Shown piece after piece: positions 29,995 to 39,976 of a stretch of 64,000 bases of DNA. Numbering within the stretch: the stretch's first letter is position 1; every line of letters starts with the position of its first letter. The notes under the pieces are model-generated. The model saw nothing but the letters and a program-made list of their open reading frames with translations. It had not been told where the DNA came from and did no database searches. A program made the position numbers and the translations under genes. Source of the DNA: Chondrus crispus (lineage: Eukaryota; Rhodophyta; Florideophyceae; Gigartinales; Gigartinaceae). The DNA lies in NCBI RefSeq assembly GCF_000350225.1, contig NW_005179151.1, forward strand, positions 363,790 through 427,789, in the 5' to 3' direction.

Positions 29995-30712
29995 GGGCGC
30001 CGCCGGAGGCGCTGTTGGCAGCGGGCTTCACATCTGCATGCACATGCTTTCGTTGCTGCAGCTCGGTACGACGAGTATTAAAGCGGTGAGCGCCTCGCAT
30101 TGTACCGTTTAAAGCTTCTGCGGTGCGACCCCCCCGCGGGGGCGGGGACCGCGGAAGTTGGAAAGTTGCACAATGGCCAACAGTGTCATTTTCTATTCTA
30201 ATTCGCCCGATTTTATTCGGTTTTAAATAAGGTGGTTAAGAAATGGTTTTCCAGACATATCTAAACACAAGCAGGAAGAACAAGCAATTCTCACAAAGTT
30301 CTTTCTGGCCCCAAGTCAGAATTCAAGTACGGTGGCGCGGGTATCTCTTTCTTTCTTGTCAAGGAAGCAGAAGTCAAGAATAAAATAGGTCGAATAATGT
30401 CCGCATTTGGGGACAATGGTCCGATAGACACTAGCCTAACAAGGCGACCCTCCCCCCTGGAATACAGAAGACGGGTTCGTGGAGACGGAAGGAAGCCGGA
30501 TCAAACGCATCCAAAATCTTGACGCAGCTGCCAAACAAAGCGAACGCCATTTATCCATGCCCAAACGATGCTGGTCAGCTACAATCGTATTTTAGCAAAT
30601 CTCGTGGAAAACCGATACAAAACTCGATGCACGTCCAAGAAAACATTTTCAAACCAAATGTGTGTGCCGAGGTCGGGGCATTGCATCAAGAAATTGAAAC
30701 AGAAAAATAGAC

Positions 30713-31192
30713 CTACACATTCAGCTCACAGACATGACGTCTGAACGTCTCGTTGCCTAGACTGTGCTCGACGGAAGTGACTCGGCGTTTGACGGAAGAA
30801 ATGGTCTCTTCTAAAGTGAAGGACACACCTCTACTTGCATCCTCCGCCTCTGTCAAATGCGCTATATGCAGCGGAAGGTCATGGTTGTCTGGCGAGGTCG
30901 AGGAGCGAAGGAGGTCTGTGGGACAATTGCAACAACAATCAATGACCCATCGGACGAGGTAGATGACGTTGACAATTACGAACATACACAAGGCGAGAAA
31001 GGAATAGTTCGATTGCCACGGTAGCTCGTGATTGGGGTCAGCAGTCGGCAGGGCTGGAAGGTTAGGCGGTACGGGTGAGGGCAACGGCATGGCTTCGGAC
31101 GAGTGTGCGGTGAGCGAGAGTGTTAGAGTTGCGGCGAGGAGAAAACTGGAGCGGACGAGGCAACGGGACGTGGAGTTAGTGCAGTCGATCAT
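30713..31192 (-). CDS. Small single-pass membrane protein, unit D
   Basis: 159 aa from the ATG at 31192 (MIDCTNSTSRCLVRSSF). Signal-like stretch FLLAATLTLSLTAHSSEAM, Pro-rich segment, membrane span, DCCCNC cluster and a tail ending RRHVCELNV. It is closest to units A and F, with substitutions spread over the N-terminal part. Confidence 0.7.
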   Translation of the reverse strand: MIDCTNSTSRCLVRSSFLLAATLTLSLTAHSSEAMPLPSPVPPNLPALPTADPNHELPWQSNYSFLALCMFVIVNVIYLVRWVIDCCCNCPTDLLRSSTSPDNHDLPLHIAHLTEAEDASRGVSFTLEETISSVKRRVTSVEHSLGNETFRRHVCELNV

Positions 31193-31321
31193 GGCAAACA
31201 AGGGTGGTGTTCAGTCAGTGGGTCGTGCGTGTTGTTGGTTAAGGTTGGACGAGATGTATCGAGGGCGGTGAGGATAGCAGAGTGGAGACGGAAAAGAAGG
31301 AATCAACTGCATTGCTCCGGG

Positions 31322-31332
31322 TAATTTAAATA
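31322..31332 (-). promoter_or_regulatory. TATA-like promoter element of unit D gene
   Basis: The minus strand reads TATTTAAATTA, followed by CCCGGAGCAATGCAGTTGATT. Confidence 0.55.
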
Positions 31333-31651
31333 GGACGGGTGGGGATGGTGGGGATGGTGGGGATGGTGGGGAGGGTGCGGAGGGGTGGAAAGGGGGGCGT
31401 CGTGTTTCGAGGAGGTAAGGCAAGCGGCAGGTATCCAAGAGTAACGTGCGCAGCGCAAGGACCCGCAAGGACAGTAAAGTGAGCCGGCACTGCCGTCAGG
31501 CGGCAATGAGCGCACGTGGCGGAAATGCGCGCAGGTGGCCAATACAATGCGTCCAGGTGGCCGCAATGCGCCCAGTTGACCAAGGCGTCCAGGTGGCAGC
31601 AATGCGCCCAGTTGACCAAGGCGCCCAGATGCCCGCCGGTGGGCCCTTTTG

Positions 31652-31850
31652 TGTGATGCCAAGAACTGGTCCGATGCCTCCGACCACCGTAGGTGGCGGA
31701 GGCGACCACGACTTTATTCAGTTTGCTATGGTAGACCTAAATGGCTGTATGCCTTATCTGTGAGGGCTGCCTTATCTGGATGGAACCATGTGATTTTTGT
31801 TTTGGTGGCGCGTTGGCCGAGCGTCGAACTTGGTTCTGGATGGAACCACA
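31652..31850 (-). repeat. 3' LTR of copia element 2, full length 199 bp
   Basis: On the minus strand it begins TGTGGTTCCATCC directly after a purine run and ends GGCATCACA. It is 60 bp longer than the other LTR because it keeps a segment between two copies of ctggatggaacca (plus strand about 31776 and 31836). Confidence 0.85.
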
Positions 31851-34800
31851 CTCCCCCCGACGCGAGGGCAGCGTGTCCTGTATGTCTCTTAGGGCGATGT
31901 TCTTCTTGTGTGCGCGGTAGAGTGTTGTTTTGAGGGATTTGGTGAGGATGTCGGCGTATTGTTCGATGGATGGTATCCGCCGGATGTTCAATTTTCCCTG
32001 TTGTACTGTGTCGTGGAGATAGTGATATCTCACGTCGATGCACTTCCTCCTTTTCGTCGCGCCCATGCTCTTCGCCATTTGCACCGCTGCTGTGTTGTCC
32101 ACATGCAGGGTGGGGGTGCTGGTGGGGAGTTGTATTTCGCGGATGAGGTTGTGTAGCCAGAGTGTGAGGGCCGTTGTCTCGGATGCGGCGATATACTCCA
32201 CCTCGCAAGTGCTTTTTGGGACGACGGGCTGTTGCTTCGCAAGCCGCTGTACTGGTGCTCCATTGATGAGCGTTACCATGCCGCTGATTGATTTTCGGCT
32301 TGTGGCGTCGTTCGCATAGTCGGCGTCCGAGTATGCGCAGATGGTGATTGTGCGGGTTTTTCCGGCTGGCATGAGAATGCCTTCGTCTCGAGTACTGTGG
32401 AGGTACTGTGCGAGTCGTTGCAGCAGATTCCAGTGGCGCTGTGTCGGTTTCTTCAACGCGCGGGCGAGCGTGGTCGCTGCGAACGCTATGTCCGGGCGTG
32501 CGCTGTCCGCTATGTATCTTATTTCGCCTACTGCTTTGCCATATATCGTGGCAATGTCAGCTCGCTTTTCCTCTTCGTCGGTAGGCGGATCCATTTTTAT
32601 GCCGTCGAGATATGGGGTGGTCCGCTTGTTGCATCCTGTCTGCGCTAGGAGTGTGACCACGCTGTCGATGTGCGACGGTTGGGAGATGTGTATTCCCTGA
32701 GTTGTGTACCTTATTTTCCAGTTGAGGTACGAGGTCGGGCGTCCCATTCTTTTCACTGTATATTTTTTTTGGAGTGTGTGGTACAGTGAGCCGATCATGG
32801 ATTTTGTGGTGGCGATTGGTAAAAAGTCGTCCATGCTGATGCCAACTATCAGCGTGTCCTTCCCTTCTGTTTTCGTGAAGAAGGACGTGTCTGAGCGCAT
32901 TTGTTTGTACCCGTGACTCTTGAGGTGTGCGTGCAGTTTGGTGCTGTATATGTTGGCGGCGGCGGGTCTGCCGTATACATTGCCTTTTAGTTGCCCGTGC
33001 GTGGCTGCGTGCTTGAAAGATCCGTCGAACCTCCTTGGTTGCCATACGAACACTTTCCGTTTGTGTTGGTATGCCTCGTGGAGGTACGCTCCCGATATGT
33101 CGAAATGTTCTATCTCCATGTTGCAGGACGCAGCGATGGCGAAAAGGGTGCGGATCGTACTTCTGTCAGCCATGTACGTCGCTGTCTTCTCCGGATCGTA
33201 ATGAGTGTGTGGAGACATTCTGTCTCCGCGGATCGAGCACCGTGCTTTGTGTTTGGTGCCTGTGTGATCCCTCTTGTAACGATATGTCATCGTCGTCGGG
33301 ATGATGTCCCGTCTGTTGGTGCTGTCTGTCTGCGATCGCCAGTCAATTGCCTTCATCTTGTCAAGCTGGTTGAGTTCGGTGTCGTGTGCGTCTGCCCATT
33401 TTTTGGCGTCTGGGTATTGGCGCGCTTGCTTGAGAGTTTTGGGAGGGGCAGTCGCGTTGGTGACAGTCTTCGGGATGCGTGCTGCTCTTTGCGATTTTTT
33501 CTTCGGCGTGCTCTGTGTTTTGTACACTGCCGTGGTGTTTTGGCAGGGATCTTGCTGCCGGTGGTAGGCTCTGAAGTCCGCTGCTCGCATTTTGCTGTAC
33601 CTTCGGGTTTGAAGGTTTTGGACACAGATATGTGTCTCGTCCAGTGCGTACATGTATCTCACTTGTGATGCCTTGCTGTGGAGTTTTGGCATGTTGGGTT
33701 TGAGAATGGGGGTATATCCCAGTTGTCCGAACGCTATAATTTTTTTGAGCTGTGGCTTTTGCTGATACCACAGCGTGTGAGGGATTCCTTTTACCCCGTG
33801 GTGGTAAGTTATGTTGTATTTAAATACAGCATCGCTCAAGGCGTCTTGCCAGTACACGTCGTGGAGTTTGCTGTGTGCGAGCGTGGCTCTCACTTTATCC
33901 ATGAGTGTGCGATTGATGCGCTCGGCGAGAGCGTTCTCCTGCGGCGTGTATGGCGTCGTCGGTCGGTATTGGATTCCTCTGTGTTCGAGCTGCTTCTGCA
34001 CTTGTTTGGCGAGGTACTCTTTCGCGTTGTCCGTCACGAGTAGTCTCGGCTGCTCTCCATTTTCCGTTGCTATCCTATCGATGGCTTGGATGATTGTGTG
34101 TGGAACTTGTGCCCTATTGTGGAGGCAGAAAACCCATACATGTCTCGTGTTCGTATCTATGACTGTGAGAAAGTAGCGACAGTTATGTTGGGACGGGGGG
34201 TGTATTGGACCGCAGACATCCGAGGAGAGACTCTCTCCTCTTTCTGCGTGGTGTGCCGTGCGTTTGTGTGGCCTCCTGGCTGTTTTTCCGTGTATGCACC
34301 CGGTGCATGTCATTTGTGCACTGGTGTCTGGTAGGCCTTTTGGCATTCCAGGGAGTAATTGGTGTCGTGACATGTGAGCTATTGTCTTTGGGTAGGCGTG
34401 GTTGAGGCGGATGTGCCATTCAGCCATTTGCTGTGCTGCCTCTGTGGGGGTTTGTTGTCTCGACGGTGTGCTGGGTGTGTTTCGCAGTGTCGGTGTTTGG
34501 CGTCGCGTGGTGTTGAATGGTAATTGATCGCTGCGTCGCCGTGTGAGGGGGGATGTGTGATTGGGGGTGCCTGCATTTTTTTTGGGTGCTGGTTTGGCAC
34601 GGGTTTTGCTGGGCGTTGTTTTACGGTTGTATGTCCTTGCTCCTTTGGCGGTTGCTTGTTTTTGGAGGCGGTACTGACCGTTTTGAAAATATGCGGTGAT
34701 TTTTGCTGGTGGCAAGCGCGTCGGTTTGTGAAGTGTGTCTTTGGTTCTGGAGAACGTCACGTGTCCGTGCGCTGCCAGGTCGTGGACTGATAGCAAATTT

Positions 34801-35918
34801 TCTTTGATGCTCGGCGCATGCACGGCTGGTACTCGTACGCTATTCCTCTTCTGTGTGATCTTAATTGTGCCAGTGTGCGTGATTGGGACGCGTTGGCCGG
34901 TTGCCGTGGTGGTTAGTGTACCGTTGCTGGGTCTCATACACGCGTGGGGCGTAGCGGTATGAGTTGGATTTGCTCCGGAGTCGATGATGAATTTTTGCGT
35001 ACCTTCGCTCGTGTCGTTGCGTGTTTGCAGTTGCTCTTCGATCGCGTGTAAACGATCATGCAACTGGTGCATGATGTTTGTTTCGTCAGTCTGTGTGTCG
35101 TCGTTGTTGTGCGCTGCTTGCGCTTGTGCGTGGGATTGTTTCTGTTTGTACCTACGCGTGTAGCAGTTTGTTGTTTCGTGGCTGATGCTGCCGTGGATCG
35201 TGCACCATGGACCATTGTATGCTGTAGGTTTTGTGTAGTGAGGTTTGTTGCTCACTTTCCGCCTGGGTTGCATTCTGGTTGCGCGTTTGTGCCGTGCTGG
35301 TGCTGTTTGGTGGGTGTGTATCTGGGTGTGCAATAGCTGGACTTGCTGCACATGGTTGATAAACCCGTTGATGGTGAGGGGTGGGTTTCCTGTCATGATG
35401 ATGGCGAGTTGTCCCATGTCTGGGTGCTGTGCCATTCCCTGTATCATGTACCTCACTGTGGTGCGTTCCACATTGATGTTTGGGAATTGCGCTACTTGCA
35501 TCCTGTATCGGATCTCTCTGTGTTTTTCAACATAGTCGTTGAGCTCCTGTCCCTGTTGGTATCTCGTGTTGCGAGCTTCTGCATCGAGGAGCTCGTGGTT
35601 TTCCGTCGACGATGTGTCCACTGTAGATCTTATGATGTGGCAGATCGTTTGAGGTTCGTAACGTAAGATGTGGGGTGGCAGGATTTTGATGACTTCGTTG
35701 GTGAGACTTTGCATTATGGCTTTCCTGATCATGTCCGCTTTCTGTTGTTCTGGCGGTGCGTCCGTGTTCGGCTCTGTGGTCGTGCTCGGTGGTGTGGTGA
35801 GAAGGTGTGCTGCCTTGATCGTGCGAGCGTAGATCTCAAGTGCGTCGTACCAGTAAGTGTGATTACTTGCTGTGAGTCGGGGTAGTTGACCCGGGGCCGA
35901 TGCTTGGTGATCTGTCAT
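31737..35918 (-). CDS. Gag-Pol polyprotein of copia element 2
   Basis: 1393 aa, uninterrupted, from the ATG at 35918 (MTDHQASAPGQL). The Gag part (about 1-260) ends with a zinc-knuckle-like C-x2-H-x4-H-x4-C at residues 239-252, where the second Cys of the usual CCHC is His. The protease motif IIDSGANPTH lies near residue 313. The pre-integrase zinc region (WHIRLNH...CTGCIHGK) follows, then the integrase core with SSDVCGPIH, LVTDNAKEY and PQENALAERINRT. The RT domain has KHKARCSIRGDR, FDISGAYLHEAY and GISMDDFLP (SMDD instead of YVDD). The RNase H domain has YSDADYAND and KCIDVRYHYLHD. The last 40 residues are read from the polypurine tract and LTR. All domains are in one frame with no Gag/Pol recoding signal. 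Confidence 0.93.
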   Translation of the reverse strand: MTDHQASAPGQLPRLTASNHTYWYDALEIYARTIKAAHLLTTPPSTTTEPNTDAPPEQQKADMIRKAIMQSLTNEVIKILPPHILRYEPQTICHIIRSTVDTSSTENHELLDAEARNTRYQQGQELNDYVEKHREIRYRMQVAQFPNINVERTTVRYMIQGMAQHPDMGQLAIIMTGNPPLTINGFINHVQQVQLLHTQIHTHQTAPARHKRATRMQPRRKVSNKPHYTKPTAYNGPWCTIHGSISHETTNCYTRRYKQKQSHAQAQAAHNNDDTQTDETNIMHQLHDRLHAIEEQLQTRNDTSEGTQKFIIDSGANPTHTATPHACMRPSNGTLTTTATGQRVPITHTGTIKITQKRNSVRVPAVHAPSIKENLLSVHDLAAHGHVTFSRTKDTLHKPTRLPPAKITAYFQNGQYRLQKQATAKGARTYNRKTTPSKTRAKPAPKKNAGTPNHTSPLTRRRSDQLPFNTTRRQTPTLRNTPSTPSRQQTPTEAAQQMAEWHIRLNHAYPKTIAHMSRHQLLPGMPKGLPDTSAQMTCTGCIHGKTARRPHKRTAHHAERGESLSSDVCGPIHPPSQHNCRYFLTVIDTNTRHVWVFCLHNRAQVPHTIIQAIDRIATENGEQPRLLVTDNAKEYLAKQVQKQLEHRGIQYRPTTPYTPQENALAERINRTLMDKVRATLAHSKLHDVYWQDALSDAVFKYNITYHHGVKGIPHTLWYQQKPQLKKIIAFGQLGYTPILKPNMPKLHSKASQVRYMYALDETHICVQNLQTRRYSKMRAADFRAYHRQQDPCQNTTAVYKTQSTPKKKSQRAARIPKTVTNATAPPKTLKQARQYPDAKKWADAHDTELNQLDKMKAIDWRSQTDSTNRRDIIPTTMTYRYKRDHTGTKHKARCSIRGDRMSPHTHYDPEKTATYMADRSTIRTLFAIAASCNMEIEHFDISGAYLHEAYQHKRKVFVWQPRRFDGSFKHAATHGQLKGNVYGRPAAANIYSTKLHAHLKSHGYKQMRSDTSFFTKTEGKDTLIVGISMDDFLPIATTKSMIGSLYHTLQKKYTVKRMGRPTSYLNWKIRYTTQGIHISQPSHIDSVVTLLAQTGCNKRTTPYLDGIKMDPPTDEEEKRADIATIYGKAVGEIRYIADSARPDIAFAATTLARALKKPTQRHWNLLQRLAQYLHSTRDEGILMPAGKTRTITICAYSDADYANDATSRKSISGMVTLINGAPVQRLAKQQPVVPKSTCEVEYIAASETTALTLWLHNLIREIQLPTSTPTLHVDNTAAVQMAKSMGATKRRKCIDVRYHYLHDTVQQGKLNIRRIPSIEQYADILTKSLKTTLYRAHKKNIALRDIQDTLPSRRGECGSIQNQVRRSANAPPKQKSHGSIQIRQPSQIRHTAI
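31851..31858 (-). other. Polypurine tract of copia element 2
   Basis: The minus strand reads GGGGGGAG directly before TGTGGTTCC. It lies inside the polyprotein ORF, which runs through it into the LTR. Confidence 0.75.
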
Positions 35919-36049
35919 TGTTCCGTGGATTTAGAGAGCTGGGGACGAGGGTTAGTGTGTTGCGCGGGGTGGTGTTGGTCTCGCGCGTTTGTCGCAGTTG
36001 GGATCGGGGATCGTATGGTGCGGATCGGTAGTCAGTGGTAGTGTGTGGT

Positions 36050-36059
36050 GCCCATAACC
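36050..36059 (-). other. Primer binding site of copia element 2
   Basis: Directly inside the 5' LTR the minus strand reads GGTTATGGGC. This matches the anticodon-region primer site used by Drosophila copia (half of initiator tRNA-Met), not a tRNA 3' end. Confidence 0.65.
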
Positions 36060-36198
36060 TGTGATGCCAAGAACTGGTCCGATGCCTCCGACCACCGTAG
36101 GTGGCGGAGGCGACGGCGACTTTATTCAGTTTGCTATGGTAGACCTAAATGGCTGTATGCCTTATCTGTGAGGGCTGCCTTATCTGGATGGAACCACA
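36060..36198 (-). repeat. 5' LTR of copia element 2, 139 bp
   Basis: Identical in layout to the 3' LTR but lacking 60 bp between two 13-bp direct repeats (ctggatggaacca), of which one copy remains. Confidence 0.85.
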
Positions 36199-36340
36199 TT
36201 TTGGCCCAATGCCCGCCGGTGGGCCCGGCCGGCCCTTCTGCGCCAGAACGGCCCAGAACGGCCGTGTGGTAACCACATAGACCTTGTACCCAAGGTCCAA
36301 TTTGTGCTATTATTGTGCTCTTTGAAAAGAGCACACACCA

Positions 36341-36406
36341 AAAATCATCCACAAAATAACACCCTCCGCCGTGGATGGCGGAGGGTGTTATTTTGTGGAT
36401 GATTTT
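36341..36406. repeat. Perfect 30-bp hairpin, copy 2
   Basis: Arms at 36341-36370 and 36377-36406 with loop gtggat, the same as the hairpin at 22764-22829. Confidence 0.85.
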
Positions 36407-36429
36407 GCTAGTCAAGTGTCTAGAGCTAG

Positions 36430-37143
36430 GCGCGCACACCATCGTCGTCATCCAGCCGTCCTACCCGCGCCGTCGTCTTCGGCGCCGCCGCCGCGCACCC
36501 CCGCCGCCACGCGCGCCGCCGCAAACACGCGCGCCGTCGTATACTGTACATCATCCCCTGCACACCCGCCCCGCCGCGTGCACCCCGCCCCCGCCGCCGA
36601 CGTGACGAGACCTCCGCCCCCCAGCTCCTGCTTTCGCTATCCCTGCGCTTGCTTAGGCCCGTGCTGCGCCCCTTTCTCCCCCGTCTCTTCCCTCCCGTAT
36701 GATCCCGGGCAACCTCTCCTGCCCTACTTCTGACTTCCCCTCCCCCTACCCCCCCTCCTGCCTCATCTGACCGCCCTACGCTCCGCCCTCTCCTTATGCT
36801 GCGCGTCCCCTCTTCCCCGCCTGCCCCCCTCTTCTTGACCAAGCCGCCCCCTCGGCCGACCCCAATGCCCTGCTCAAACGCCCCCCTCTCCATCTCCGCC
36901 ATCTCTGCCACCCTCGCCTCGGCCCGCCGTCTCCGTACTCCCTCCTTCCCGTCCATCGCGGTCCGGCTCCCGCACCCCCCTCACCACCGTGAGTCAACCT
37001 TCCCTCTCGTCCGCTGCGACGCCCTCGTCCCAGCAGTCCACGCTCGCTCCCAGCCCGCCTTCCTCCTCCTCTCCCTCCCCTATCTCTCCCCTCCGTTTGC
37101 TACCTCCTTCTTTGCCCGTTCCGCGCCGCCCAGATCAACACGG
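36430..37143. repeat. Pyrimidine-rich GC-rich block, copy 2
   Basis: Near-identical to 22857-23566. It belongs to unit E, the counterpart of unit B. Confidence 0.6.
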
Positions 37144-37480
37144 CAAAATTCTACACAATACTCGTTGCTACACACGTATTGCCACGGGACAGAGATAATT
37201 CAGGGTTTACGTCTGGAAGAATTCTGCAATTTTCTTGTGAGATATCGTGGAAGCGGAGGGAAGCCGGATCAAACGTATCCAAAATCTCGACGCAGCTGCC
37301 AACCAAAGCGAACGCCACTTATCCATGCCCAAACGATACTGGTCAGCTAACAACGTATTTAGCAAGTCTCGTGGAGAACCAACACATATCTCTACGCACG
37401 TCCCAGAAAACATTTACAAGGGATGATGGGGTGTACTGGGGTCGGGGCATAGCATCAACAAAAAGAAACAAAAAATATAG

Positions 37481-37963
37481 CTAGTCATTGAGCTCACGGA
37501 CATGACGTCAGGACGTCGCGTTTCCCAGACTACGTGCTAGACGAAAGCATGACTCGACGGTTGACGGAAGAAAGGGTCTCTTCGACAATGGAGGACACAA
37601 CTCTACTGGCATCTTCCGCCCTTGTCGAATGCGCCATAGCCAGCGGAAGGACGTGGTTGTCTGGCGAGGTTGAGGAGCGAAGGAGGTGCGTGGGACAGTG
37701 CAACACCAATCAATGACCCATCGGACGAGGTAAACGACGTTGACAAATACGAGCATTCACAAGGCGAGAAAGGAGTAGTTGGATCCCCACGGTACCTCGT
37801 GATTGGGGTCTGCAGTCGGCAGGGCTTGAAGGCTTGGCGGTGCGGGTAAGGGCAGCAGCATGGCTTCGGACGAGTGTGCGGTAAGCTAGAGTGTGAGGGT
37901 TGAGACGAGGAGAAAGCAGGTGCGGGCGAGGCGACGGGACGTGGAGTTAGTGCAGTCGAACAT
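37481..37963 (-). pseudogene. Small membrane protein gene, unit E, broken
   Basis: The start ATG at 37963 (MFDCTNSTSRRLARTC) is kept, but within the signal-like stretch a TAG replaces the Ser codon of the LTLSLTAH motif. Further down, bases are missing near 37697 (gtgggacagtgcaac against gtgggacaattgcaac), which shifts the frame behind the membrane span. It is the only clearly dead copy of the seven. Confidence 0.75.
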
Positions 37964-38090
37964 GGCAAACAAGGGTGGTGTTCAGTGGATGGATGGTGCT
38001 TGTTGTCGGTTGAGGTTGGACCAGTTGTATCGAGGGCGGTGAGGATGGCAGAGTGGAGACGGAAAAGAAGGAAGGAACTACATTGCTCCG

Positions 38091-38100
38091 GGTTTAAATA
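38091..38100 (-). promoter_or_regulatory. TATA-like element of unit E
   Basis: The minus strand reads TATTTAAACC, followed by CGGAGCAATGTAGTTCC. The core is changed at the end (AACC for AATC). Confidence 0.5.
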
Positions 38101-38639
38101 GGGGGGTGTGTGAGGTGAGTGAGGTGAGGTGGGGTGGGCCGGTGAAGGCGAGAATGAAGGCGAGAAGGGAGGTAGGCGAGAAGGGAGAGCGGGTACTAAT
38201 TGGCGAAATGACCGTGGCACGGGTTGCCAGCAATGCGATTTGTTCAGGCGTAGATGCGCAGATGCGCAGTACCCTTGGTACTGTGTGAGCAACCCAGGAA
38301 AATTTAGGACAAAGTAGGGTTGCGAAAACGAAGGTAAACCTCACCTTGCTGTTTGGGAGCGATCTAGTTACATTCTCCCGTCTGAGTGACAGGGGCTCGT
38401 TCTCATAATATGATATTCATATTATGAAGACAGCTCTTTTTTTGCAAAAATATATAAATTAAATTGAACATTCAAAAAGTCACCTTGAGCACTATTTCCT
38501 TAACGTGCTTGTTTTCGGCAATAGCATCTTGCAGAACACCGGGATTGCAGCTTTGAATGCGCGTAAAGCTTAAGAATATAAATGCAGATTGAGCACCAAG
38601 TTGCCTTTTTCAACTGGTGTTTTTGGTTTCCAAGCTATT
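38101..38639. other. Spacer between units E and F
   Basis: G-rich then AT-rich sequence, with an AT palindrome near 38405-38428 (cataatatgatattcatattatg). No gene is seen. Confidence 0.4.
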
Positions 38640-39160
38640 TTACATGCGGTTTTAGGGTGGTTTAAAAAGGCTTCTTTTCCAGACATATCTAAACACAAAC
38701 AGGAAGAACAAGCAATTCTCACCAAGTTCTTTCTGGTCCCAAGTCAGAATTCAAGTACGGTGGAGCGGGTATCATTTTCTTTCTTGTCAGGGAAGTCAAG
38801 AATAAAATAGGTCGAATACTGTCCTCGTCCTCATATGAGGACAAATGTCCTCACATGAGGACAGTGGTCCGATAGACACTAGCCTAACAAGGCGACCCTC
38901 CCCCCTGGAATACAGAAGACGGGTTCGTGGAAACGGAAGGAAGCCGGATCAAACGCATCCAAAATCTTGACGCAGCTGCCAAACAAAGCGAACGCCATTT
39001 ATCCATGCCCAAACGATGCTGGTCAGCTGACATCGTATTTTAGCAAATCTTGTGGAAAACCGATACAAAACTCGATGCACGTCCAAGAAAACATTTTCAA
39101 ACCAAATGTGTGTGCCGAGGTCGGGGCATTGCATCAAGAAATTGAAACAAAAAAATAGAC
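38640..39160. repeat. Unit F, region beyond the membrane-protein gene
   Basis: Matches 21003-21501 and 30230-30712. It carries the plus-strand open segment encoding SKHKQEEQAILTKFFLVPS (about 38685-38810) and the ATGAGGAC palindromes (38822-38862). Confidence 0.6.
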
Positions 39161-39640
39161 CTACACATTCAGCTCACAGACATGACGTCTGAACGTCTCG
39201 TTGCCTAGACTGTGCTCGACGGAAGTGACTCGGCGTTTGACGGAAGAAATGGTCTCTTCTAAAGTGAAGGACACACCTCTACTTGCATCCTCCGCCTCTG
39301 TCAAATGCGCCATATGCAGCGGAAGGTTATGGTTGTCTGGCGAGGTCGAGGAGCGAAGGAGGTCTGTGGGACAATTGCAACAACAATCAATGACCCATCG
39401 GACGAGGTAGATGACGTTGACAATTACGAACATACACAAGGCGAGAAAGGAATAGTTCGATTGCCACGGTAGCTCGTGATTGGGGTCGGCCGTCGGCAGG
39501 GCTGGAAGGTTAGGCGGTGCGGGTGAGGGTAACGGCATGGCTTCGGACGAGTGTGCGGTGAGCGAGAGTGTTAGAGTTGCGGCAAGGAGAAAACCGGAGC
39601 GGACGAGGCAACGGGACGTGGAGTTAGTGCAGTCGATCAT
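39161..39640 (-). CDS. Small single-pass membrane protein, unit F
   Basis: 159 aa from the ATG at 39640 (MIDCTNSTSRCLVRSGF). It is closest to unit D, with all conserved parts present: signal-like stretch, Pro-rich linker, membrane span, DCCCNC and the RRHVCELNV end. Unit F has no counterpart in the first duplicated block, so it is an additional copy. Confidence 0.7.
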   Translation of the reverse strand: MIDCTNSTSRCLVRSGFLLAATLTLSLTAHSSEAMPLPSPAPPNLPALPTADPNHELPWQSNYSFLALCMFVIVNVIYLVRWVIDCCCNCPTDLLRSSTSPDNHNLPLHMAHLTEAEDASRGVSFTLEETISSVKRRVTSVEHSLGNETFRRHVCELNV

Positions 39641-39770
39641 GGCAAACAAGGGTGGTGTTCAGTCAGTGGGTCGTGCTGGTTATCGGTTGACGTTGGACCA
39701 GATATATCGAGGACGATGAAGATGACCGACTGAAGACTGAAAAGAAGGAAGGAACTACATTGCTCCGGGT

Positions 39771-39780
39771 GATTTAAATA
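39771..39780 (-). promoter_or_regulatory. TATA-like promoter element of unit F gene
   Basis: The minus strand reads TATTTAAATC, followed by ACCCGGAGCAATGTAGTTCC, the best-kept form of the module. Confidence 0.6.
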
Positions 39781-39860
39781 GGACGAGTGGGACGAGTGAT
39801 TTTGGGTGGGACTTGTGATTCGGGTGGGAGTGGGGAAAGGGGAGTGGGGAAAGGGGGTTG

Positions 39861-39976
39861 TGTCGGCAGGGGGGCGGAATGTGTCGTCGGGGGGCTGAAT
39901 GTGTCGTCGGGGGGCTGAATGTGTCGTCGGGGGGCTGAATGTGTCGTCGGGGGGCTGAATGTGTCGAAGGGGGGTC
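39861..39976. repeat. 20-bp minisatellite, about 5 copies
   Basis: The unit gtgtcgtcggggggctgaat is repeated with a 20-bp period from 39881 to 39960, with a degenerate copy at each end. It lies upstream of the unit F promoter. Confidence 0.9.

Larger units (their letters stand above)
31652..36198 (-). mobile_element. Ty1/copia element 2, intact ORF, very short LTRs
   Basis: The outer ends are TGTGATGCC... (31652) and ...GAACCACA (36198). The target duplication is ttttg (31647-31651 and 36199-36203). The uninterrupted relative of the site is at about 22625-22645 in unit B's upstream region. The element runs on the minus strand: 5' LTR at 36060-36198 and 3' LTR at 31652-31850. One 1393-aa ORF is intact, so this is potentially an autonomous copy. 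Confidence 0.95.

Noticed and set aside
31740..36272. Many plus-strand open frames of 60-225 codons
   Set aside because: They are shadows of the intact minus-strand copia polyprotein.
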